Assembly: GCA_913778085.1 (NCBI GenBank)
Contig: CAJYXJ010000020.1
Span: 111,707 to 175,706, forward strand
Source of the DNA: an uncultured Chryseobacterium sp.
Lineage (GTDB): Bacteria; Bacteroidota; Bacteroidia; Flavobacteriales; Weeksellaceae
Direction: 5' to 3'
DNA: 64,000 nucleotides
Below the pieces are notes generated by a model. The model searched no databases. It worked only from the letters and a program-made list of their open reading frames with translations, and was not told the origin of the DNA. The stretch's first letter is position 1; each line of letters starts with the position of its first letter. Below are positions 35,949 to 46,075 of the stretch, piece by piece. A program made the translations under genes and the position numbers.

Positions 35949-35971
35949 TGTAAAATTTTTGTTATCAATAT

Positions 35972-36002
35972 AAATCCTGGGTTTTTTGCTCAGGATTTTT
36001 TT
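35972..36002 (+). terminator. terminator after rplT
   Basis: Arms AAATCCTG and CAGGATTT followed by a T-run. The -33 element of the downstream peptidase gene lies in its loop. Confidence 0.75.
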
Positions 36003-36016
36003 ATTATCTACATTTG
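35985..36016 (+). promoter_or_regulatory. promoter of the T9SS M28 peptidase gene
   Basis: TTTG at 35985-35988, a 20-bp spacer, then TACATTTG at 36009-36016. It lies over an in-frame TTG at 36014, so translation must begin downstream, at the GTG at 36050. Confidence 0.65.
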
Positions 36017-36049
36017 TTCATTATTAAATCTGTAAAATTTTCTTCACCC

Positions 36050-37225
36050 GTGAAAAAAATATCCGCCTTACTGCTAATTTATTTATCATCATCCGGTCTT
36101 CAGGCCCAAAGTTTTATACAGGCCTATAAAAACAGGGCCGACCAGGTATCGCAAACCAATATTACGAGTATGCTGCAGGATTTCCAGAATCTTGGCGTAA
36201 AAACCACCGGTTCCACGGCCAATACCAATACCCTGGACTGGCTGAAGGCAAAATACCAGTCTTACGGCTACGCGGCCAGCCAGATTACGGAAGATCCTTT
36301 TACATTCGGCAGCAATGTAAGTTCAAAAAATTTAATCATTACCAAAACCGGAACGCTTTATCCTAACATTTATGTAATTATCTGTGGCCACTACGATACG
36401 ATTATTGGCCCCGGAGTAAGCGATAACGGGAGCGGCACTTCTATCATTCTGGAAGCAGCTAGGATCCTTAAGGATATCCCGACCGAATATTCGATTAAAT
36501 TCATTCATTTCTCGGGAGAAGAACAGGGAATGCAGGGAAGCGGCCATTATGTAGATAACGTACTGTTCCAGAACAGTGTCCGTCAGTTTAGTACCCGGGT
36601 TGTTTTCAATATCGATCAGGTCGGAGGAAAGCTGGGCAATACCAACAATGCCATCAAATGCGAAAGCGACCAGGCGGGATTAAGTTCCAACAATGCGCAA
36701 TCGCTGAGCTTCACCCAGCAGCTGGCTACCTGTACCGGGCTGTATTCCCCTCTGCAGACCGTTATGTCAAATGCTTATTCTTCAGATTACGTTCCTTTTG
36801 AACAGAAAGGAGATATTATTACCGGTTTTTACGAAAATGTGAGAAGTTATAATGAACATACCGTAAACGATACTTTTGCCAATGTAGATCCTGCTTATGT
36901 TTATAATGTCGGAAAAGCGGCAGTTGGTGCTTTACAGCATTTTGCCACCGCATCCACTAATTTACTGGCCACGGATGAAGTAAAGCAGAATCCTTTAGAG
37001 TCGGTAAAAATCTATCCGAACCCGGCCAAAGACTATCTGCAGATTGAACTTCCGAAAACAGTTAATAATTTTAATCTGGAACTTTCCGATATGAGTGGCC
37101 GTTTGATTTTAAACAGAGAAAACGAAACCCAAGTGAATGTTTCAGATGTAGCAGACGGCGCCTATATTGCTACTGTAAAATCAGACGGAAAAACGGCTGT
37201 TAGAAAAGTAATTATTGCAAAATAA
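36050..37225 (+). CDS. M28-family zinc peptidase with T9SS sorting domain
   Basis: 391 residues from the GTG at 36050, which gives the signal peptide MKKISALLLIYLSSSGLQA directly. The M28 aminopeptidase core carries the di-zinc residues: His and Asp in IICGHYDT, Asp in SDNGSGTSIILEAAR, Glu-Glu in HFSGEEQGMQGSGHY, Asp in NIDQVGG and a late His in YNEHTVNDT. The C-terminal ~70 residues (VKIYPNPAKDYLQIELPK... GAYIATVKSDGK) are a type A T9SS sorting domain. A paralogue without this tail lies immediately downstream. Confidence 0.92.
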   Translation: MKKISALLLIYLSSSGLQAQSFIQAYKNRADQVSQTNITSMLQDFQNLGVKTTGSTANTNTLDWLKAKYQSYGYAASQITEDPFTFGSNVSSKNLIITKTGTLYPNIYVIICGHYDTIIGPGVSDNGSGTSIILEAARILKDIPTEYSIKFIHFSGEEQGMQGSGHYVDNVLFQNSVRQFSTRVVFNIDQVGGKLGNTNNAIKCESDQAGLSSNNAQSLSFTQQLATCTGLYSPLQTVMSNAYSSDYVPFEQKGDIITGFYENVRSYNEHTVNDTFANVDPAYVYNVGKAAVGALQHFATASTNLLATDEVKQNPLESVKIYPNPAKDYLQIELPKTVNNFNLELSDMSGRLILNRENETQVNVSDVADGAYIATVKSDGKTAVRKVIIAK

Positions 37226-37250
37226 TTAAATCAGATATTAAAACTGACCC

Positions 37251-38162
37251 ATGAAAAAACTGATAACCACTACTCTTCTCATGTTCGGGATCACTTTTTA
37301 TCATGCACAGAATTTTATCCTGAAATACAAGGAACGTGCAGATCAAGTATCTCTGGATAAAATAACGCATCATCTTAAAGCCTTCGAAAAGCTGGGCATC
37401 AAAACAACGGGATCGCCTGAAAACGATAATGCCCTGCAATGGATCCGGCAGCAGTATCTTTCTTATGGTTATACCGAAGATCAGATCGCGGAAGATCCGT
37501 TTTCCATCGGTAGAAAGAAATCCAATAATCTGATCATTACCAAAAAGGGAACGGCACATCCCGATCAATACGTGATCATCTGCGGGCATTTTGACAGCAT
37601 CAACGGTCCGGGCGTCAATGACAATGGCAGCGGAACGTCCATCATCCTGGAAGCGGCAAGAATTTTAAAGGATGTTCCGACAGGTTACTCCATTAAATTT
37701 ATCCATTTCTCCGGGGAAGAACAGGGATTGTACGGCAGCAGGCACTACGTAAACGAAGTGGCATATACCGGAAAACAAAGGAATATTGATATTAAGATGG
37801 TTTTAAATCTCGATCAGGTCGGTGGTAAAAAAGGAATGTTCAACGATACGGTATTCTGTGATGAAGACCAGGACGGGAGCTCAAAAAACAACGAAGCATC
37901 CACCAAAGCTACGCAGGAACTGATGAAATGTACCGCTTTATATTCACCCTTAAAAGCGGCAATTGATCCGGCAGAACACAGCGATTATATTTCTTTTGAG
38001 AAAAAAGGAGAAGTCATTACCGGTTTTTTTGAATACATCAGGAGCGATCTTCCGCATACAAAAGACGATACCTTTGCCAATACGGACGTACGGTATGTCT
38101 ATAATATCGGAAAAGCCGCTTTGGGTGCCCTTCAGCATTTTGCCGGCGCATCCGACAAATAA
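37251..38162 (+). CDS. M28-family zinc peptidase without sorting domain
   Basis: 303 residues with a signal peptide (MKKLITTTLLMFGITFYHA). The M28 core is complete: IICGHFDS, NDNGSGTSIILEAAR, HFSGEEQGLYGSRHY, NLDQVGG and LPHTKDDT. It aligns along its length with the upstream peptidase, but ends right after the ALQHFAGAS segment and lacks the T9SS tail, so it likely stays in the periplasm. The 25-bp gap suggests a shared transcript with its paralogue. Confidence 0.92.
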   Translation: MKKLITTTLLMFGITFYHAQNFILKYKERADQVSLDKITHHLKAFEKLGIKTTGSPENDNALQWIRQQYLSYGYTEDQIAEDPFSIGRKKSNNLIITKKGTAHPDQYVIICGHFDSINGPGVNDNGSGTSIILEAARILKDVPTGYSIKFIHFSGEEQGLYGSRHYVNEVAYTGKQRNIDIKMVLNLDQVGGKKGMFNDTVFCDEDQDGSSKNNEASTKATQELMKCTALYSPLKAAIDPAEHSDYISFEKKGEVITGFFEYIRSDLPHTKDDTFANTDVRYVYNIGKAALGALQHFAGASDK

Positions 38163-38188
38163 AAAAAAGTTTACATTCTCATAAAAAT

Positions 38189-38216
38189 AAAAGCCAATCG
38201 ACACCGAATGGCTTTT
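38189..38216. terminator. bidirectional terminator between the M28 peptidase and hisIE
   Basis: Arms AAAAGCCAATC and GAATGGCTTTT (one mismatch) with flanking A and T tracts between convergent genes. Confidence 0.75.
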
Positions 38217-38258
38217 GCTTTATTGCTTTTTGTCTGATTTCTTTACATAAGGCAGGCC

Positions 38259-38849
38259 TTACCTATTTCGTAACAAAAGGGTTTCTTCAATATCTTGAAG
38301 CGAAAAATCCTTGGCTTTGAGTAAAATCAAAAAGTGGTACAGCAGGTCCGCCGCTTCATTTTTAAACAGATCATCATGATTATCTTTGGCTTCGATGACC
38401 AGTTCTACGGCTTCCTCTCCTACTTTCTGGGCCATTTTATTGATGCCCCTCTGATATAAGGAATAGGTATAAGAACCTTCTGTTTTTTCATCAATCCTCC
38501 GGCCGATTTTGTCTTCCAGTTCATACAGGAACCCTTTGGAATCCTTATCCCCGAAGCAGCTGAAGCTTCCGGTGTGGCAGACCACGTTTTCCGGAACAGC
38601 TTTAATTAAAACCGTATCCTGATCGCAATCAAGGGCTATGCTTTTGACGGTCAGGAAATTTCTGGATTCTTCACCCTTTGTCCAGAGCCTGTTCTTGGAG
38701 CGGCTGAAAAAAGTAACGACTTTCTCCTGCTGTGTCTTTTCAAAGGCCTCTTCATTCATGTAGCCGAGCATCAGGACCTGCAATGTCCTGTCGTCCTGCA
38801 CAATTACTGGTACCAGGCCGTCCTGGCTTTTATTAAAATCAATATTCAT
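38259..38849 (-). CDS. hisIE: bifunctional phosphoribosyl-AMP cyclohydrolase / phosphoribosyl-ATP pyrophosphatase
   Basis: 196 residues, a fusion of the second and third steps of histidine synthesis. The N-terminal HisI cyclohydrolase (~1-110) has the metal-binding region [13 protein letters not shown] with CHTGSFSCF. The C-terminal HisE (~110-196) has the MazG-like helices [15 protein letters not shown] and [14 protein letters not shown]. It overlaps hisF by 4 bp and is last in the operon. Confidence 0.95.
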   Translation of the reverse strand: MNIDFNKSQDGLVPVIVQDDRTLQVLMLGYMNEEAFEKTQQEKVVTFFSRSKNRLWTKGEESRNFLTVKSIALDCDQDTVLIKAVPENVVCHTGSFSCFGDKDSKGFLYELEDKIGRRIDEKTEGSYTYSLYQRGINKMAQKVGEEAVELVIEAKDNHDDLFKNEAADLLYHFLILLKAKDFSLQDIEETLLLRNR

Positions 38850-39598
38850 CGTACGGCAATATTTTTTAAGTTTAAATTATGTTTCAGATCCCGGATCCCG
38901 ACTTCCCCAAAGTGAAAAATACTGGCAGCCAAAGCCGCAGTAGCTTTCGTCAGCGTAAAAACTTCTTCGAAATCCTCCGCTTTACCTGCTCCTCCGGAAG
39001 CAATTACCGGGATGTTTATATTTTTGGAGACCAGGCTGGTGATCCGGATATCGAATCCGTTTTTGGTACCGTCGCCATCCATAGAGGTCAGTAAGATTTC
39101 ACCGGCACCCAGTGCTTCCGCCTGCTTTGCCCAATCCAGCGTTTTCAGTCCGGTACGTTCCCGGCCGCCTTTAATGTGTACATAATCCGAACCGTCTGCG
39201 TACCGCGTATCAATGGCTACCACCACGCACTGGCTTCCGAATTGCCCGGCAATATCCGAAATTAAAGGCGGATTCTTCACAGCAGACGAATTAATGCTGA
39301 TTTTATCCGCTCCCGCTTCCAGCAGTTTCCTTACATCGTCCACTGTGGAAATACCGCCGCCAACAGTAAAAGGGATACTGAGTTCCCGTGCAATCTTCTG
39401 TACCAGCCCGGCAAAGGTTTTCCTTTCTTCGATCGTTGCCGTGATGTCTAGGAAAACCAGCTCATCTGCGCCTTCCTGTTCGTACCGCTTTGCCAGCTCA
39501 ACAGGATCCCCGGCGTTCCGTAATCCTTCAAAATTAATTCCTTTAACGGTAGTTCCGTTTTTTATATCCAGACAAGGGATGATTCTTTTTTTTAGCAT
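38846..39598 (-). CDS. hisF: imidazole glycerol phosphate synthase, cyclase subunit
   Basis: 250 residues, TIM barrel. Works with HisH to make IGP and AICAR, feeding the latter back to purines. The first catalytic Asp is in [16 protein letters not shown] (~residue 11); the second is in VVAIDTRYA (~130). Phosphate-binding segments TVGGGISTV and ASGGAGK are present. It overlaps hisIE but is separated from hisA by an 852-bp repeat-bearing gap. Confidence 0.95.
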   Translation of the reverse strand: MLKKRIIPCLDIKNGTTVKGINFEGLRNAGDPVELAKRYEQEGADELVFLDITATIEERKTFAGLVQKIARELSIPFTVGGGISTVDDVRKLLEAGADKISINSSAVKNPPLISDIAGQFGSQCVVVAIDTRYADGSDYVHIKGGRERTGLKTLDWAKQAEALGAGEILLTSMDGDGTKNGFDIRITSLVSKNINIPVIASGGAGKAEDFEEVFTLTKATAALAASIFHFGEVGIRDLKHNLNLKNIAVR

Positions 39599-40450
39599 TT
39601 TTAAATGGTTAAGGTTGTGATTCCGGATGATCTGTTTAATATATTTCCAACAGATGACACGGATGATGGTGTGGCTTCAGCTCCGATCAGCTACCGTAAC
39701 GGAGAAAACGTCCCTATATGCTGCTAATAGTTTCAAATAGGCGTTTTACTTATAAGAGACCACTAAGTTTGGCTTCAAGACAGTTAATCAAGCTACTGGA
39801 TGTTTGTTCCTGAAGGCAATGTTGTATAAAATAGATCTACAGTAATTTATCACAACGTTTGTCATTCCCGCAGGGAATCTCAACATCGTATTAATAACAA
39901 GGAAAAATCAGCGTCTGGATTCCCTGTGGGAATGACAAACATTATCCATATTTTGGTATTCCAATGAAAACCTTTGGTTTTCTTCTTCTGTACTCTAAAA
40001 TATCCGCCATACAGATAACTAAAAATCTCATGTGACTCATGTGTTTCAAAAACTTTGTGGTTAAGTTTTTTAGCATTTTTAATTTAACCCCGGATTTTCA
40101 CGAATTTTCACAGATGTCTAAAGCCAATTTTTTGTTGTGTTTCATTCTTAAAAGGGTTAAAACCCGTTTCTATTAATAATAGTTTCTCGGATGATCAGTT
40201 ATATAAAATAGATCTACAGAAATTCACCATGACGTTTGTCATTCCCGCAGGAATCTCAACATCGTATTAGAGATTTGCGTAGAAAGATTCACGTTTGGAT
40301 TCCCTGCGGGAATGACAAATGTTATGTATATTCTGATACTCAGATCAAAATCTTTGATTTTCTTCTTCTGTACTCTAAAATGTACACCATGCAATTACCC
40401 AAAAATCTATTTAAATCATGTGTTTAAAAAAACCTTTATGACTTTTATGG
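39599..40450. repeat. 852-bp gap in the his operon holding repeated elements
   Basis: No credible gene. It contains two copies of a ~245-bp element (39824-40066 and 40201-40456) with an intervening segment including CACGAATTTTCAC. The second copy ends inside the last codons of hisA. Open frames here fall within the repeats and resemble no family. Confidence 0.75.
39824..40066. repeat. dispersed repeat copy 1, MITE-like, in the hisA-hisF gap
   Basis: Begins near ATAAAATAGATCTACAG and ends near GTGGTTAAG. Inside, TTTGTCATTCCCGCAGGGA (39858 on) and the matching arm ending GGGAATGACAAA (39918-39939) form a 22-bp inverted repeat with a ~38-bp spacer. No protein is encoded, so mobility would depend on an enzyme elsewhere. 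Confidence 0.75.
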
Positions 40451-40456
40451 TTAAAT
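40201..40456. repeat. dispersed repeat copy 2, MITE-like, in the hisA-hisF gap
   Basis: Aligns to copy 1 along its length (shared ATAAAATAGATCTACAG, TCTCAACATCGTATTA, TTCTTCTTCTGTACTCTAAA). The internal inverted repeat is at 40235-40255 and 40298-40319. Its right end touches the hisA stop codon at 40451-40453. Confidence 0.75.
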
Positions 40457-41164
40457 AAAATCCTGCAACTGTTTTAAAGAAATCTTTCCTTCGTAGATCG
40501 CTTTTCCGATAATGGTTCCGGAGCAGCCGATCTCCTTCATTTCATAAAGGTCTTCCAAACAGGAAATGCCGCCGCTTGCTATTACATTGACAGCTGTTCT
40601 GCTTAAAATTTCCGAATACAGTTCCCCTGAGGCCCCCTGTAGCATACCGTCTTTTGCAATATCCGTACAAATAACGGTGTTTATGCCTTTTTCCTGGTAT
40701 TGCAGAATAAAATCAATGACATCCAATTTACTTTCTTCCAGCCAGCCGGACGTTTTGATTTTCCGGTTTTCACAGTCAGCACCCAGGATGATCTTTTCAG
40801 AACCGTACTTTTCAATAAGCTGAAAACAAAATTCGGGATCCTGGACGGCAATGCTTCCGATGGTGATTTTTTTTGCTCCGCAATTAAAAGCCGTTTCAAT
40901 ATCTTCCAGGGTTTTCAGGCCACCGCCGAAGTCTATTTCAAGACCGGTTTCCCTGGCAATATTTTCCAGCACCTGATGGTTAACAATGTGTTTTGATTTT
41001 GCACCGTCCAGATCTACCAGGTGAAGGGATCTGATGCCATAGCTTTCAAATTCTCTGGCCACTTCCACCGGGTTTTCATTATATATTTTTTTTGTTCCGT
41101 AATCACCTTTTGAGAGACGGACGCATTTTCCGTCGATAATATCGATGGCAGGAATAATTTTCAT
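40451..41164 (-). CDS. hisA: phosphoribosylformimino-5-aminoimidazole carboxamide ribotide isomerase
   Basis: 237 residues, TIM barrel of histidine synthesis. Catalytic Asp in [21 protein letters not shown] and the second in [12 protein letters not shown]. The ATG at 41164 gives the canonical N-terminus; an upstream in-frame ATG at 41320 would add 52 residues lying inside hisH and is rejected. It begins 2 bp after the hisH stop. Confidence 0.95.
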   Translation of the reverse strand: MKIIPAIDIIDGKCVRLSKGDYGTKKIYNENPVEVAREFESYGIRSLHLVDLDGAKSKHIVNHQVLENIARETGLEIDFGGGLKTLEDIETAFNCGAKKITIGSIAVQDPEFCFQLIEKYGSEKIILGADCENRKIKTSGWLEESKLDVIDFILQYQEKGINTVICTDIAKDGMLQGASGELYSEILSRTAVNVIASGGISCLEDLYEMKEIGCSGTIIGKAIYEGKISLKQLQDFI

Positions 41165-41166
41165 AT

Positions 41167-41745
41167 TTACAATTTTAAAAAGTTTTCCAATAAACGGCTT
41201 CCGATCGTTCCCGACTTTTCCGGGTGAAACTGCATCGCATAAAAGTTGTTTTTCTGCAGGGAAGCACTGAAAGGCAGGATGTAATCGCAGAGGGAAGTGG
41301 TAAATTCCGACTGTTCGCAATAATAGCTGTGTACAAAATAAACATCGCTGTTTTTTTCAATCCCTGAAAACAGGTCGGATCTGAATTCCGAAATGGTATT
41401 CCAGCCCATATGCGGAACAATATCTTCTGCAGGAAACCTTTTTACGCTGATGTCGAAAATTCCCATGCCTATGGTATTTCCTTCTTCATTGTCGCCGCAC
41501 ATCAGCTGCATGCCCAGGCAGATTCCCAGGACGGGCTGTGTCAATGAAGGAATCAGCAGGTCGAGGCCTTTCTCTTTCAGGCCTTCCATGGTGGATGAAG
41601 CTTCCCCGACCCCGGGAAAAATTACTTTGTCCGCATTTCTGATCACATCAAAATCATCCGTAATAATGGAGTCAGCATTCAGTCTGCGGACTGCGTTCTG
41701 TACGGAATTCACGTTTCCGCCGTTGTATTTGATAATAGCAATCAT
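41167..41745 (-). CDS. hisH: imidazole glycerol phosphate synthase, glutamine amidotransferase subunit
   Basis: 192 residues, class I glutaminase supplying ammonia to HisF. The nucleophile Cys is in [13 protein letters not shown] (~residue 75), and the His-Glu pair in [11 protein letters not shown] (~175). The N-terminus [18 protein letters not shown] is typical. It shares one base with the hisB stop and lies between hisB and hisA. Confidence 0.95.
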   Translation of the reverse strand: MIAIIKYNGGNVNSVQNAVRRLNADSIITDDFDVIRNADKVIFPGVGEASSTMEGLKEKGLDLLIPSLTQPVLGICLGMQLMCGDNEEGNTIGMGIFDISVKRFPAEDIVPHMGWNTISEFRSDLFSGIEKNSDVYFVHSYYCEQSEFTTSLCDYILPFSASLQKNNFYAMQFHPEKSGTIGSRLLENFLKL

Positions 41746-42839
41746 TATAGGGTTCCTTTGGTTGAGGGCAGGTTGAAATTCAGGTCAGAGCGGTTTACCG
41801 CCATTTTAATGGCTTTGGCAAATGCTTTAAAAATGGATTCGATCTTGTGGTGCTCGTTATCACCTTCCGCTTTGATGTTGAGATTGCATTTGGCTGAATC
41901 GGTAAACGATTTAAAAAAGTGGTAAAACATTTCCGTCGGGACATCACCGATCTTTTCCCTTTTAAAATCAGCTTCCCAAACCAGCCACGGACGTCCTCCA
42001 AAATCCAGGGCCACCTGCGCCAGGCAGTCATCCATCGGAAGCAGAAATCCATACCGTTCGATTCCTTTTTTCTTTCCAAGTGCTTTCAAAAAGGCTTCAC
42101 CCAGTACAATTCCGGTGTCTTCTATGGTATGGTGTTCATCCACCTGCAGATCGCCTTCCACTTTAATTTCCAGGTCCAGGTTGCCGTGTCTTGAGATCTG
42201 TTCCAGCATATGGTCGAAAAAGTGGAGCCCGGTTGAGATCTCCGATTTCCCGCTGCCGTCGAGATTGACTTCCACTTCGATCCCGGTTTCATGGGTTTTA
42301 CGTGATACGGTTGCATTCCTCGGAATCTGTTTCAGATACCGGTAAATGTCCTGCCAGTTTGTAGTTGTCAGAACCGCGTTCTCATCCGCCGAATCACCGA
42401 TCAGAATGGCTTGTGTGCCCAGGTTTTTAGCCAGTTGGACATCTGTTAGACGGTCGCCGATCATAAATGAATTGGGAAGATCGTAATCTCCGTAGATATA
42501 CTTTCCCATCATTCCGGTTCCCGGCTTACGGGTGGGCAGGTTTTCATATTCAAAACTTTTATCGATCAAGATATCACTGAAAAGGATGCCTTCGTTTTCA
42601 AATGCCTTCAGCATTTTTTCCTGAGGCTTTACAAAGTCTTCATAAGGAAAGCTGTCCGTTCCCAATCCGTCCTGATTGGTTACCATCACCAGTTCAAAAT
42701 CCAGTTCTTTGGCGATGGCGGAAAGGTTACGGAAAACGCCGGGGTAAAATTCCAGCTTTTCCAGGGAATCTACTTGGTAGTCCACCGGTGGTTCTACGAT
42801 CAGGGTTCCGTCACGGTCGATAAACAATACTTTTTTCAT
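41745..42839 (-). CDS. hisB: bifunctional histidinol-phosphatase / imidazoleglycerol-phosphate dehydratase
   Basis: 364 residues. The N-terminal HAD phosphatase (~1-165) has [11 protein letters not shown] and the late motif [15 protein letters not shown]. The C-terminal dehydratase (~170-364) has the metal-binding [25 protein letters not shown] and EHHKIES motifs. The zinc loop of the Escherichia coli phosphatase (CxHx...CxC before RKP) is replaced by [16 protein letters not shown] without Cys or His. It overlaps hisC by 4 bp. Confidence 0.95.
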   Translation of the reverse strand: MKKVLFIDRDGTLIVEPPVDYQVDSLEKLEFYPGVFRNLSAIAKELDFELVMVTNQDGLGTDSFPYEDFVKPQEKMLKAFENEGILFSDILIDKSFEYENLPTRKPGTGMMGKYIYGDYDLPNSFMIGDRLTDVQLAKNLGTQAILIGDSADENAVLTTTNWQDIYRYLKQIPRNATVSRKTHETGIEVEVNLDGSGKSEISTGLHFFDHMLEQISRHGNLDLEIKVEGDLQVDEHHTIEDTGIVLGEAFLKALGKKKGIERYGFLLPMDDCLAQVALDFGGRPWLVWEADFKREKIGDVPTEMFYHFFKSFTDSAKCNLNIKAEGDNEHHKIESIFKAFAKAIKMAVNRSDLNFNLPSTKGTL

Positions 42840-43864
42840 GCGATGGTTTTTAAGGTTTCAATTAAACGGCTGTTTTCTTCACGGCTTCCGGCATTGATCC
42901 GGATACAACCAGGAATCTTAGGGCTTCTCTTGCTGGTGAGGATTTCGTTTTCCAGAAGTTTTGCATAGACTTTTTCTACGTCTTCAAACTTGACCAAAAA
43001 GAAATTGGCAGCGCTCGGATATATTTTTTCAACACTTTTCAGACACTGCAGCTCCTCATTCAGCCAGGACATTTCAGCTAAAGTATTTTTTATATTCTGC
43101 TCTACAAATTCTTTTTGATCAATGGCTTCGATAACTTTATTTAAACTTAAAGAATTGACGTTGTATGGCGCTTTAACCGTGCTGATCAAGGATATGATTT
43201 CTGATGATGAATAAGCTGCACCTACCCTTGCGCCGGCCAGTCCCCAGGCTTTGGAAAACGTCTGAAGCACGATAAGGTTGGGATATTTTTTCAGCAGGTC
43301 AATGCATGATTTTTTATCTGAAAATTCAATATATGCTTCATCAACCACTACGATTCCGTTAAAATTCCGGATGTAAAATTCAATGTCTTCCACCGAATTT
43401 CCGGTCGGGTTATTGGGTGAGCAGAGGAAGAAAACTTTCGGTTGACCTTCATTTGATGTTTTTAAAAATTCATCTTTATCGATTTCAAAATTTTCATTAA
43501 GATTAAGCAGCAGTACCTTATTTCCATTTACCGTAGCGTAAAATCCGTACATCGCAAACGAAGGGTTCATCATCAGGATGGAATCTTCATTAGGTTCACA
43601 GAATATCTTGATAATCAGATCAATCAGTTCATCACTGCCGTTTCCCACAGCAATCTGATCTGCCGGAACCCTTTTTAATACGGATAATTTCCGCTTTAAG
43701 TTTTTCTGGGTTGAATCCGGGTACCGGTTCAGTTCCCCGAAAGCACTTTCGTTCGCATCCAGCAGCACCGGATCCTTGAATTCATTCAGGTCCCTGAAGC
43801 TGAGGTAAGGTTGGAGCTCCAGGATATTTTTGCGTACGAAACTGTTGGTATTAAAGTCTTTCAT
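42836..43864 (-). CDS. hisC: histidinol-phosphate aminotransferase
   Basis: 342 residues, PLP-dependent fold type I. The PLP lysine is in [16 protein letters not shown] (~residue 206), with SPNNPTGN and VDEAYIEFS upstream and the C-terminal [10 protein letters not shown] substrate-binding Arg. It converts imidazole acetol phosphate to histidinol phosphate. It overlaps hisD by 14 bp and hisB by 4 bp. Confidence 0.95.
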   Translation of the reverse strand: MKDFNTNSFVRKNILELQPYLSFRDLNEFKDPVLLDANESAFGELNRYPDSTQKNLKRKLSVLKRVPADQIAVGNGSDELIDLIIKIFCEPNEDSILMMNPSFAMYGFYATVNGNKVLLLNLNENFEIDKDEFLKTSNEGQPKVFFLCSPNNPTGNSVEDIEFYIRNFNGIVVVDEAYIEFSDKKSCIDLLKKYPNLIVLQTFSKAWGLAGARVGAAYSSSEIISLISTVKAPYNVNSLSLNKVIEAIDQKEFVEQNIKNTLAEMSWLNEELQCLKSVEKIYPSAANFFLVKFEDVEKVYAKLLENEILTSKRSPKIPGCIRINAGSREENSRLIETLKTIA

Positions 43865-45143
43865 TTTGTTCTTTTAATCGGATGCTGACGGCATTTTTGT
43901 GAGCGGATAAACCTTCTGCTTCTGCCATGATCTCTATTGTTTTACCTAAATTTTTCAATCCTTCTTCGGATAGATTCTGAAATGTAATTTTCTTTACAAA
44001 ACTGTCCAGAGACACCCCGCTGTAATTTTTTGCAAAACCGTTGGTCGGAAGGGTGTGGTTGGTTCCGCTTGCGTAATCCCCGGCACTTTCGCAGGAATAA
44101 TTGCCTAAAAAAACGGAGCCTGCATTCTCTATTAAGAGAATGTATGATTCTGCATTTTCCAGGGCTAAAATAAGATGCTCCGGAGCATATTGATTGCTGA
44201 AATCCAGTGCTTCCTCCAAGGTATTCATCAGGATAAAATGGCTGTTTGACAAAGCTTCCGCTGCCAGTTCATTTCTGGAAAGCACAGCCAGCTGCTTTTC
44301 CGTTTCTTTTATCGTTTCCTTCAGTATCTTTTCATCGGTTGTAAGAAAAACCACCTGGCTGTCGCTGCCGTGCTCTGCCTGGGAAAGCAGGTCAGCCGCG
44401 CAGAATGCCGGAACGGCTTGTTCATCTGCAATTACCAGAACTTCGCTGGGTCCGGCAGGCATGTCGATGGCGACTTTATAATTCTGGGCAAATTCTTTCG
44501 CTGCAACTACATACTGATTGCCGGGACCGAAAATCTTATACACCGCAGGAATACTTTCCGTTCCGAGGGTCATGGCTGCAATAGCCTGAGCACCGCCGGT
44601 CTTAAATATTTCAGTGACTCCGCACAGCTTTGCCGCATATAAAATGGCAGGATTGATTTTCCCGGTTCGGTCCGGAGGTGTACACAGGATGATTTCTTTA
44701 CAGCCGGCCAGCTGAGCCGGTACCGCGAGCATCAGAACCGTAGAAAATAGCGGCGCCGTTCCTCCGGGAATATAAATCCCCACTTTCCCGATCGCCCGGT
44801 TTTCCCGCCAGCAAACAACGCCTTTCATCGTTTCAATCTTTTCCGTCTGCGGAACCTGCGAGGCGTGGAATTTAGCAATATTCGCTTTTGCCTGCTGAAC
44901 GGCTGATTTTAAAGCACCGTCAACCTGCCTTTCAGCTTCATCAATTTCTTTTTGGGATACTTTGATGTTCGTAACGTCAGCTTTGTCGAATTTTTTATTG
45001 AATTCCATTAAAGCACGGTCACCGTTTTTTAATACTTCGTCAAAAATTTCAGTAATCGTTTCCGTAAGTTTTTCTTTTTTTAAAACCGGTCGCTTTACCA
45101 GCTCGGGCCAGGTTTCTTTCTGCGGATATCTATTGAGTTTCAT
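43851..45143 (-). CDS. hisD: histidinol dehydrogenase
   Basis: 430 residues, zinc-dependent, NAD-linked final two oxidations to histidine. Signatures include GIYIPGGTAPLFSTVLM, VYKIFGPGNQYVVAAK, DMPAGPSEVLVIAD, LLSQAEHGSDSQVV and the catalytic-base region NQYAPEHLIL, with GSVFLGNYSCESAGDYASG. It is the second structural gene, one base from hisG. Confidence 0.96.
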   Translation of the reverse strand: MKLNRYPQKETWPELVKRPVLKKEKLTETITEIFDEVLKNGDRALMEFNKKFDKADVTNIKVSQKEIDEAERQVDGALKSAVQQAKANIAKFHASQVPQTEKIETMKGVVCWRENRAIGKVGIYIPGGTAPLFSTVLMLAVPAQLAGCKEIILCTPPDRTGKINPAILYAAKLCGVTEIFKTGGAQAIAAMTLGTESIPAVYKIFGPGNQYVVAAKEFAQNYKVAIDMPAGPSEVLVIADEQAVPAFCAADLLSQAEHGSDSQVVFLTTDEKILKETIKETEKQLAVLSRNELAAEALSNSHFILMNTLEEALDFSNQYAPEHLILALENAESYILLIENAGSVFLGNYSCESAGDYASGTNHTLPTNGFAKNYSGVSLDSFVKKITFQNLSEEGLKNLGKTIEIMAEAEGLSAHKNAVSIRLKEQNERL

Positions 45144-45144
45144 A

Positions 45145-46002
45145 CTAAATCACCATTTTATCGATTGGAATAATCAGGATGTCCTGGGCGCCTTTCTCTT
45201 TCAGCTCATCAATCACTTCCCAGAACCGCTCTTCATCGATTACCGAATGTATGCTGCTCCAGCCTTCTTCAGCCAGTGGAATCACCGTCGGGCTTTTCAG
45301 TACCGGAAGTGTTTTGGAAATCAGTTCGATTTTATCATTCGGGACATTCATCAGGATGTATTTTGAGTTTTTTGCTTTAAGAACCGCTTTGATCCTGAAC
45401 AGGAATTTTTCCAGTATTGCCGTTTTTTCTTCGTTCAGAACAGCTGTTTTTGCGAGAACGGCCTCCGATCTGAGGAGCGTGACGGTTTCCCGCAGTCCGT
45501 TTTTGAACAGGGTACTGCCCGAACTTACGATGTCACAGATCCCGTCCGCCAGTCCGATATTCGGAGCAATTTCCACCGAGCCGGAAATGATGTGGATTTC
45601 CGCTGAAATGTCGTTTTCCAGCAGGAACCGGTTCAGGGTATTGGGATAGGAAGTAGCGATTTTTTTACCCTGGAAATACTTGATGTCGTCGGTTTCGATC
45701 TCTTTCGGAATGGCCAGCGATACCCTGCATTTTGAGAATCCCAAAGGCTGTACAATCTCAATGTTTTTCTGTTTTTCGACCAGGAGGTTTTCCCCGACGA
45801 TGGCGACGTCCACCACTCCGTCCTCAAGGTATTGGGGAATATCGGAGTTGCGCAGGTACATGATTTCCATCGGGAAATTGTCTACGGAAACTTTCAGCTG
45901 GTCTTTGCCGTTGTTGATGAAGATGCCGCAGTCTTTAAGCAGCTGAAGCGATTCTTCGTAGAGCCTCCCGCTTTTCTGTATGGCTATTTTTAATTTACTC
46001 AT
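45145..46002 (-). CDS. hisG: ATP phosphoribosyltransferase, long form
   Basis: 285 residues, the committed step joining ATP and PRPP. It starts KLKIAIQKSGRLYEESLQLL and has the PRPP-loop-type DIVSSGSTLFKNGLRE. Its length includes the C-terminal regulatory ACT-like domain (~210-285), so it should be histidine-inhibited and not need HisZ. Expression is set by the leader attenuator just upstream (46076-46203). Confidence 0.95.
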   Translation of the reverse strand: MSKLKIAIQKSGRLYEESLQLLKDCGIFINNGKDQLKVSVDNFPMEIMYLRNSDIPQYLEDGVVDVAIVGENLLVEKQKNIEIVQPLGFSKCRVSLAIPKEIETDDIKYFQGKKIATSYPNTLNRFLLENDISAEIHIISGSVEIAPNIGLADGICDIVSSGSTLFKNGLRETVTLLRSEAVLAKTAVLNEEKTAILEKFLFRIKAVLKAKNSKYILMNVPNDKIELISKTLPVLKSPTVIPLAEEGWSSIHSVIDEERFWEVIDELKEKGAQDILIIPIDKMVI

Positions 46003-46075
46003 TGTTTCACTTATGCTGTGCCTGAGTAAAAAGAAAGGGTTTATTGAAACAAATTGCCCGGGAAGAATTCGGAAA

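Noticed and set aside
36014-36049. TTG start for the T9SS M28 peptidase
   Set aside because: It overlaps the -7 promoter element and adds residues ahead of a complete signal peptide that starts at GTG 36050.
40236-40427. 63-codon open frame in the hisA-hisF gap
   Set aside because: Entirely inside repeat copy 2, with no equivalent frame preserved in copy 1.
39824-40456. CRISPR-like array in the repeat-bearing his gap
   Set aside because: Only two long copies, ~245 bp each, with no short regular repeats and spacers and no cas genes nearby.
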